From the NCBI RefSeq assembly GCF_001522545.3, contig NC_031776.1, forward strand, positions 24,585,995-24,649,994: a stretch of DNA of 64,000 nucleotides, in the 5' to 3' direction. The notes beneath the pieces are model-generated. The model was not told where the DNA came from. It saw only the letters and a program-made list of their open reading frames with translations, and searched no databases. The translations under genes were made by a program, and so were the position numbers. Positions 55,401 through 64,000 of the stretch are shown here, in pieces (within the stretch, counting starts at the first letter, position 1; each line of letters opens with the position of its first letter). This stretch comes from Parus major. Lineage: Eukaryota; Chordata; Aves; Passeriformes; Paridae.

Positions 55401-57571
55401 TTCACATACGGGGTTTTGTGGGAGATTCATACTGAAGGGCACAACAGTGCCAAGCTGAGGATAAATGCTGAAAACAGCAACAGACCAGAATTAAACCTGT
55501 CTGACATTTCAGATCAGCAACATTTGAGGACAGCAGCACTGAGGAAATTTTTTCTTAATCAAATCCCAGGTGATACTCAGGAGGGGAGGATGATGACGTT
55601 ATCAAGCCAATTCCTCAGCAAAAAGAAGCTCAAGGTTCCTCTGACTAAGATAAGAATATGACACACTAAATTTAAATTTTTAGAGCTATGGTAAATTTTA
55701 AGCCAGTAGAAGGAGAGTGATTGGCTGCAGTGGAAATTAGTTTTTCTCTGTACTTAGAGAAAAAGGTAAAAGGTAGTCAGAGCAGTACTAAATTTCCCCT
55801 TGTAGATATTGTCCTGCTAACAGTATTTCCACCTTCACCCTGACATTCAGTCTCAAAGCTAAAAGACTGTGAATAAGAAGGGAAAGATGCATGAAAGAGA
55901 ATAAAAATCTCAGCTAATCCACGACTTTTAAAAAGAAACAAGCAAACAAAAAAGTAATTTTTTCTTTAATTTCTTGCAGGCTGAAAGAAATTGTTAATTG
56001 TCCTACAGGCATAATCTACTTTCTAATTGAAATATATTCAACTGTTACAGTGTACTGCATTATTAAATGTAACTCAGTAATACAATTTGCCTTAATGATA
56101 ACTGTATAATAACCACAATGAAATATCACATATGATGTTTTAATGAGGATTATGGCATGTTAATTTTAAACTGAACAATAGGGCGTGTAATGTAATCCAT
56201 GCCCTGTGTACAGTTCAACAGCCCCTAACGTGTTGGACTCATTTGTTCTTGTGCCTGGCATTGGTAAATAATGACCCAATTACAGAGCTGCTTGGTACAA
56301 ATATTTATGATGTCAACTACTTTTCAGAACACTGAAATGAAATTCTGAGGGCTCCATTCCACCATTTTATAGATCTTTTGTGCTTCTACCGTGAGGACAA
56401 CATTTACAGTCCCAGTGTTCTTTCATTTATCTGTTTTAACTTGGGAGCACATAAATCAACTACCTACCCAATATGGGCTACATTGACTGGCTGAAATAAA
56501 AGTTTTCTTTTCATCCCAGATAGCAGATTTGCTATTCTTCTACAGGTCTGGAACCAGTTCCCCTCAGTCATTTAATAAGTGATGGTTCAAAGTTATAAAG
56601 GCAGGCAATCATTCCATATGATCCAAGGACAGGTTTTATTTCCTCTGCTAATATCATCCCCAGCAAATAGTTCCCACAAAGTACAGGATTCTACAGTGAA
56701 AAGCCTAAAGCATGAAATACAATGAAATGCTGCTCCTAAGTGAGCAGGTGTTGAAGATGTTATTGTCACTAAAGCACTGTGTCACCAAACTGGCACAATC
56801 AGTCCAACAATTCCTACAGATTCCAGGGACTTTGAATGAATAAAAAAACCCAAGAAAGATTATCCTGAATTACAGGCCAAAACAGCCATGCTTTCTAGAA
56901 AAACCTGGAAGCTAGAGGTCCAGGTAAAGTAGGAGGTGTGTGCAAAAAACCTTTTGTTTTGGGGGTGGAAAAAAAGCCAAACAAAAACCAAGAACAACAC
57001 AAAACAAGCAATGCTAAACCAACAAAACAAAAAATGCCAAACCTTGCCAGGAGCTCCCAGGAAAGCCATGCAGAACAGAGTCCTTCCCTTGCAGCATGAT
57101 CACACTAAAGTGCCTTCAGCTAGAACTGAACCTTGATCTGCAAGGCCCTGGTCTTTGGGAAAAAACAAAGGCAGCTGCATACCTTGCCAGGGTTGATACT
57201 TCACATCTCTTTAACCCAAATGTTTGAGCCCCTACCTTTCATCAAGCAACCTGGATGGAAAATGGTGTCAAAAGGGCTTTTTGAAAAATATTTTATTTAT
57301 TGAAAAAAAATCCCCAACAACCATACACCCCTCTCCGTCATTTAGAAGTAAATTAAGATCTCTTTCATCACAGGAAGGCTAAGTAGCTGAGTTTTCAAAA
57401 ATCCTTCCCTCCCCTCTGCATTTTCAGATGATTACAGGACAAGCAGCAGACTAATGTAAAACAAAACCTCTTTTCATGCTAAGAGGATATTTTAGTAGGG
57501 CTTATGACATATCCTGTTTCATCTGAAAAAAAAAAATACCAAAAATATCATTAAGCAGCACACACTCATGG

Positions 57572-57589
57572 AAAAAAAAAAAAAAAAAA
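57572..57589 (+). repeat. Poly(A) tract
   Basis: There is a run of 18 A residues, with a second, shorter A run at about 57526-57536. No retrocopy body is recognised beside it. Confidence 0.85.
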
Positions 57590-60500
57590 GCCTATCTCCA
57601 CAAATACATAAGAGGAATGACTGACATTTCTCTCCTAGCTTAACTATCAGATAACATATGAAAATCTAAGAGGTTTTTTTTTGTTGTTGTTTCTTTGGAT
57701 TGAAATATTTTTCAAAAAGGATGAAACATTTTTACATGACTAAATTCTTTCTTATATCCCTTCAATTTTATCTTCTAGCATGTCTAAAAACTAGAAATAG
57801 TAAGAGGGCAAAAAACCAGCATGGCTGAAATTCAGGAGTTTTTCAATGTTTCTATCCTTCCTTCCCAGAAATATACACCTTTCCAAGATGGCATCCAAAG
57901 AGATATACCACCCAAAACTAGCAGGTTCATTATGATTTTTCCCTCCCCAAAACTTCTTCCTTTCTCTGTCATTTCAAGTGGTCAAATTGATAGAGGGATG
58001 TGCAAGTTTCTTCTCCACGCTGCAGGCTGCAGACAACGAGTCAGACTGAAGAGACATTTCTACAGGGAACAGCGCTGGAGATAGAAAGCTCCCAACTTAC
58101 CCACCTCCGAGCTCTTAGCTCAACACAGCTAGAAAACCTCCCACCAAAAACCCCTAGAAACACCCAAAATACATCTGGGTTCTAGATGGTGGACACAGTA
58201 CAAGATGTCTTTCTTCCACTGCTTCCACTGCAAGCTTTTCCTGGTGTTCAGAGATGGCAGGAGCTGCGCTCTTGAGAGACCCTCAGCTTCCCCAGACACA
58301 CTGTAATGTGCTTAGGCCCAGCTCTGAATGAACATAATGGCTGTTTTTAATTATTCAAGATTATATGAACAGGGATAATGTAGTTAAACATGCCAGGAAT
58401 GAACATGACAGAATGTGGGCTCCTACAGCTGCCAGGCTTCAAAAAGAGGGGCTGTGTGAATGTTTATTATTTGTTTCAGCAGCTGGCAACCTTGGAAGGG
58501 AGAAGTTAAGTTCCTTGGAAACACGCTTGACTTCTTTTGCAAATATTGAGCAACTGTATTACAGAAACACAAATGGTACTGATACCAGTCATTGGAAGAA
58601 CTTGAGTGTCCAGCACAGCAGATTTTCTTCTGCATAATTCAGACAGCATGTGTTTTCTGTTAAAAATCTATGAGCAGAAAATAGAATTCAAGGGAACCAG
58701 TCCTTTTGGTTTCCCCTCAAACACAGTTTTCACCTTCGAGGCTTGCCCGCGCTCAGCTCCACCACAAGTAACTGGCAACAAAAATAACCTGAGCTTTCCT
58801 TCACTTCTTAATTTCTACCTTTTGGAGCATCTAAACCTCCTTTGACAAGGGCAGGGCAATAAGGAACATGTAAAATAGGAAGCATCTGAGCTTTATCCTT
58901 CTGGACATAAGGCACCAGACTGACTGAATATTGTATCCTCATCACAAGCATCCAGCCTTTGGGAAAGAAACTGCAAAAAGACACCATCCAGGACTGGAAG
59001 GTGGAGAAGATGCACAGGCAGTTCCATAATAAAACACCTTTTTTTAAGAGGAGCTAATTTCTAGATGAAGCACATAAACAACAACATACATGATGCCAAA
59101 CACAATGCTGGAACGTTTTATGTTGGGCAGAAGTTGTTTTCTCAATGATGCTATATGACCTCGAAAGCTGTTTTCCAAAAGGTTTCATTTCATTTTGTAA
59201 GATATGCAAGCCACTGGTACAACACTCACAGAAGTTGCTATTGACATAGGAAACCAAACTTTTCTCCTCAATGGCAATTCCCTAGTAATTGTAATACAAA
59301 TCATTTCTCAACCAAAGAGAAGAAGAACTTTTCCTTTCTCTAGATTCAGTGAAAAAAACATAAACTGAAACCTTACAACTTCACTGTGGATACTGTCACC
59401 AATTTGAAACTGGTTCAGAAGTACTTTAAAAATAAGAAGTTTAAAGTATCACACAATAAGGTAACACTAGTAACAGCTCCTGAGACAGCCCAGACAGATT
59501 TCAACACTCTAAAAAGGAGTGGGTTCTTCTCTGTAGTAGAGGGAGAATGCAGGTTTTTTATGTATAATAAAATTTTGCATTTTTTTCCTTAGAGTCACTA
59601 CCCTGCATAATACAAAGGAAGAGTAATAACTGTGTTTCACCAAGGAAGAGAAGCATTACAGAAGTGATACATGTTTAAATGCTTTGGAATAAAGACCCCC
59701 ACTTTGTTAAGAGTCAGTTACTGTAATTTTAAATGTTTAAACATGGAGTATAATATAACTCACTTAATATTTTTTTGCAAGTCCTGTGTTGCATCCTCAG
59801 TATTTCAGAGCATCTCACACTACAGCATCTAAACCCTAACCACAGTCACTCAGAATTATAGACTACTGTGCTTTGAGGATTTCACAAGTGATTTTCCCCT
59901 TTGCATCAAATTTCATTTGCAAGTTTGTAATTCTGTATCAGTGTGATAGGGTTTGATCCCATCTTACCTTTTGTCACAAAAAGATTGTATTCTCTGTAGA
60001 TCTTTTGCTGATCATCCTTAAGCTTGCTTGGAATAGGATATTGTCAGTCAGGCACAAATTACGCAAGGCTTTACTGTATACCCCTTGTCCTATCAACATG
60101 CTTTGAGACTGAAGGACGTGAAATATAGGAAACAGTAATAGGATGCACACAATTCACTGAGCTGGGTGCCTGGCTTGCTGTAGTAACCCAGTCTGGAAGT
60201 AATAAATGTAAGTTATACCTCAATCAGACCTAAAGTGTGAGGGGGAGGGAAGCACACACCTTCAACTCTAACAGAAAGAAGATGCTGCTCCACATAACAT
60301 CTATCTTTTACCTTGGAAGATTAGCTGGTGACTTTCTTTCCCAAAGTATCCTGGATTAATTTGGGTGAAGGAACCAACATTTTGCTTAAGACAAGCCCTC
60401 AATACACACAATAAGCAATGGCTTCTTTCAACAAGCAAGAATTAAAAGGGCTGCATGTTGTTTGAAGCAACAGGTTCAAGAAGCAATAAGTACTTTAGTG

Positions 60501-63500
60501 AGCAGCTGTGCTGGAGGCAGGAAACATTGTTGTTCTATCCCTTTCAATATATTTCCTATATTTCCCTGCCCACCTGCTACTTCCTCACTCTGTGCTCTGG
60601 ATTCCTTTCAGCCACTGGCTCAATGAGCATGGTGCAACAGCATCACAGACACCTCTCCATCAGTTAGCTTGTGTGGATGCTTTGGGACCAAGCTGCAGCA
60701 GGTCAGAGACGCGCGTAAAGATCTTGCAGTACGAGATGTGGTGATGGCACATCTATGAACAGGCACAGATCTGTGCACCTGCATAACTCCTCCCCTACAC
60801 AGCACACATGGCTCTTCAGAAATACCTTCCCTTGGGGCACCAATAAAAAACACTAAGAAGTGGGCAATCCTACTGAAGCCAAAGAAGTTACCACTAGCAT
60901 AACGATTTAAACGAGAACTTAAAGAAGGAAATATTATTAGTAGCTACCTGGTTTTCCTTTTACCCAGCTAAACAGCTGCCAGGCAGGTATTTTTCTACAT
61001 TTCCACCACAACAGGACTATCTTCAACTCACAAATTAACTAGCAAGGACTGGTGTAATAAGCACTCACTTTCAGTTCCAAGTGCAGCAACACTACATAAA
61101 TCAGTCCTTACCCTGACTTCTCAGAAGAAAACTAACCTAATTACACTGTGACATTTCAACTGAAATAATAAGAGGAAAAAGAAAAAAAAAAGGAAAAAAA
61201 CTCATAAACAACTTGTTTCATAGACAATACTTTTTTTTTAATTGCTTAATAACATTCTACTGCAAAAAACAAATTTAGATGCTCTTTGCTCCCTAGTCAT
61301 TTATCTTTTAATTTTGTGACTTCTCTTTTAATAATAAATACTGCAAAATTTCTGTCTCTACTGATGCAGCACACTTATTGCCTTACTAACTTTTATTACA
61401 GCTGAGACTTCCATAATTCACTTTATTTCTACTCCTGGTTCCTTTAGCTAATAGGCATAATTTCACCTTTTTCTTGGGGCAGCAAACAGAATATCTTCTT
61501 AGCTTGCCTCATTATTTTTGACACCCATCTTTTCCAGTGACGCATACTCTGCAAGTCTATGCTCCTGCTGTTTTTGTTTGCAGCACTATACATTCAAAGC
61601 CTCTTTGGGCTCTGCTATGTGCACTGCAATCTCTGAAAAATTCATTAAAAAAAAAAAGAGAAGAAAAAGTATACACATGGGCATGGAAGTATCTGCTGTT
61701 TGTCCAACTTGTTGCAGACATTCAAAAAAGCCCCTAGCTCCCAAGTAATTATGAAGACAGTTTCAACAATTTAAATATTAAAAATGCATTTTATTATTTA
61801 AACATTACATAAGAGGAACATGGAATCACTGCAGCAGACAAAATCAAGGTACAGTCAGAATTCCAAGTGCATAGTATGCTGTCAGGAAGAAATAGAACTT
61901 TCCTGTATTTTGTACAATATAAATTTACAAACCCTGCAGCACCAAGAGGGAAATTGTCTCATGTTAACCTTAAGCACAGGGCTCTGTAACAAAGCTTTGG
62001 TCACAGCTTGTGAACTCCCTGCTTTGTAGCCATCATAAATTCACTGCCAGTGTCTACTGAGGTACCATTCTGCTCAAACTCAGATCAGCTGAATAGGAAT
62101 TTTGAATTATTTTACAAAATAAGCAAGTGTATCTTCCCCACCTCAGTTAAGCCTTGGTGTGTATTGTCTTAAGTGACTGTACCACTAACACAGTATCTTG
62201 GGATGAAAAGCAGTTTTATTTAGGGGTTTTTGCCTGCACTGGGTTTTTTTGAGATGAGAGATGAGAAGAAAGAATTGAGGGCAAGACAGACTCAAATGAG
62301 CATCCAGCCTCCTTGATTGCCCCAGAGATTCACATGCACACAAACACCAACTGCCAATTTATGATTAAAGAACATCATCTTTTAATGAGGGGATGCAGCT
62401 ACAGCAGCAGGACAGATGCATTTGTTTCTTGAAATGTACATTACTGAAGCTGTGCCTCATTCCTTGAGAGCTGCTATGGTGGCACTGCTCTCAACTTGCT
62501 TCCTTAACAGCAGCAAGAGCAAAACGAGGGCAGAGACAAAGAGGACTGCCCATGCACATCTTGGTGGATCCCCATAGCAGCTTCAGTCCTGCTTTGGCAT
62601 CCGTAACCCAACTGAAACTGTCTCTGTTACCTGGCCTGTTCACAGATCAACTTTAGTCAATAATCTTTCCTACTGTTTGATAAGGGCCACAGTATCCAAA
62701 TTACTTCATTTCAAATATACTTTCCTTTACACACCATGGAAGAAGTGTCAATTCTCTTTCCCTCTCCTGAAAAAGGCTTTTAAAATTCTAGAGTTCTTTT
62801 GACCTTCTAGTCTTTGGTAAATTAAGGCTGGTAGCCTATTTGAAGCTGAAGACAAGAACATAGAAGTTAACAGCCTCCCTCACTGCTTTCTGAGCACCAC
62901 AATGTCTTTATCTGTAGCTATTATATGCCTATCTTGATTGGATTTCACACAGATCCCATTAAAAGTTACAGCACTAAGCATTCATGCAAGATGTGCTTAA
63001 TAAGATACCCGTAGTTAGATGAGCTTTATTTGCCTGACAGATCCCCTCCAGACCCACAGTTACTGTATGTTATTAGTCAGAGACCAACACTTCCCAGCAG
63101 CTGCACAAGCTCCACAAACTTCATAACTCCACACAGAAGCAAGAGCTAATCAGTTCAAAGCTTCAGAGGCTTTGACTAAATAACAAACTACTGAAGAGCA
63201 GCCCAAAAGCCACCACAACAGTTTAACCAAAATGTCTGTTATTTGTGTCATCATATCAAACTTCAGGTCTAAATCATCCCAGGATAAGAGAGCATTTCCA
63301 AGATGCCACAAAACTGCACTGAGACGTAAAACACTTTCCAAACAATGACTGCTGGAATCTGGGTCTCCTTGCTTCTGAAAACCACCACCTTTCCCACCAG
63401 GTGTCCCACTCAGAAGAGAAGCAGCACACTATTGATCTTGTACAGTTTCAATTACAGTTTCATTACAGTTTGTAAATGGACAGATTACTCCATGTCCTTA

Positions 63501-63752
63501 CTGGTTTCTTGGTCTGTGTCACTGCTGCATCTCAGCAGCTTTCTCTCTAAGACTTTTCCCAGGCCAAATATTACCCATCCTTCAGGTTGTGAGCTAAGCA
63601 CTCAATTACTAACTACACCACTGTTTCAGAAAAGGGAGGAATGCAAATAGAATCTCCTAGGGACAGTCTGAGGAGTCCTGGACAGCTGGACACTTGAGGA
63701 ATCATGTGAAGTACAGGTGAAGAAAACTTGTTAGCAATCTATCTTCCTCAAG

Positions 63753-63792
63753 ATGCACCCGGTTATTACTGGGCAGTAATAACCGGGTGCAT
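63753..63792. repeat. Perfect 18-bp inverted repeat, 4-base loop
   Basis: The arms ATGCACCCGGTTATTACT (63753-63770) and AGTAATAACCGGGTGCAT (63775-63792) are exact reverse complements around the spacer GGGC. The element is GC-richer than its surroundings. It has no T-run that would suggest a terminator and no mismatches or bulges typical of a microRNA precursor. Confidence 0.95.
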
Positions 63793-64000
63793 TGCTCCAA
63801 ATTATTCCAGCATACCGATCTGAAAATAAAACCCTGTGCTCTGGACTACAATGCAGCACTAGAGAGAAGCAGTCCTTACTTTGAAGTGTCCTATCTGCAA
63901 GCCAGCATCTCAACAGTAAACTCAAACCTGTAATATAGAAAATCAAACACCTCAAGAGGCTCCTGTGCCAGAGGAAGAGAGCATAGAAATATGGGTCATG

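Larger units (their letters stand above)
27835..64000 (-). other. CNTNAP5: CNTNAP5-like intron 1 (partial) or 5' flank
   Basis: Sequence upstream of exon 2 on the transcribed strand. In this family a first exon with the signal peptide precedes it across a very long intron. I found no minus-strand ATG followed by a hydrophobic leader and a phase-1 donor in this stretch, so the first exon is probably to the right of the window. The stretch holds two CR1 3' ends (36111-36510, 39911-40005), T/G-rich low complexity (46205-46320), an imperfect tandem repeat (46386-46462), homopolymers (33879-33892, 57572-57589) and two perfect inverted repeats (38315-38355, 63753-63792). Everything else is AT-rich DNA without features I can name. 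If a promoter lay inside the window, part of this would be 5' flank; I saw no CpG island that would suggest one. Confidence 0.65.

Noticed and set aside
63753..63792. MicroRNA precursor or intrinsic terminator reading of the hairpin
   Set aside because: The stem is perfect and only 18 bp with a 4-base loop, too short for a microRNA precursor, and there is no T run after it.

Overview
This window is vertebrate, and almost certainly avian, nuclear DNA. It is AT-rich and non-coding almost throughout, with no bacterial-style gene packing. It carries the 3' ends of chicken-repeat-1 (CR1) LINEs and a decayed avian ERVL-type LTR. These three repeats are recognised from memory of the families; I could not run a repeat search.

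Only two coding exons can be supported. Both lie on the minus strand, about 7.4 kb apart, and they join in frame. Exon A (27724-27834) and exon B (20133-20326) encode the first two thirds of the N-terminal discoidin (F5/8 type C) domain of a contactin-associated protein (Caspr/neurexin IV family). The residues fit CNTNAP5 best. Splice phases agree exactly: A is entered and left in phase 1, B is entered in phase 1 and left in phase 0. All four splice sites are canonical GT/AG. By family gene structure these are coding exons 2 and 3. The signal-peptide exon should lie beyond the right edge, and the exon finishing the discoidin domain beyond the left edge.

Layout. 1-20132 is part of the intron after exon B: unique AT-rich DNA with a 38-bp AT palindrome, a small hairpin and homopolymer tracts. 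20327-27723 is the intron between the exons and holds an antisense ERVL-type remnant (LTR, degraded primer-binding site, leader) at about 25057-26250. 27835-64000 is the beginning-side intron of the gene (or possibly 5' flank). It holds two sense-oriented CR1 3' ends (36111-36510 and 39911-40005), low-complexity tracts, an imperfect T-rich tandem repeat and two perfect inverted repeats. The many short open frames (60-175 codons) on both strands have no splice context, no recognisable domains and heavy mutual overlap; they are treated as chance.

I found no undescribed multi-gene system. The points most worth a second look are the perfect hairpins at 63753-63792 and 38315-38355, the shortened ERVL-type LTR, and several homeodomain-site-rich stretches that could be conserved regulatory elements of a neuronal adhesion gene.
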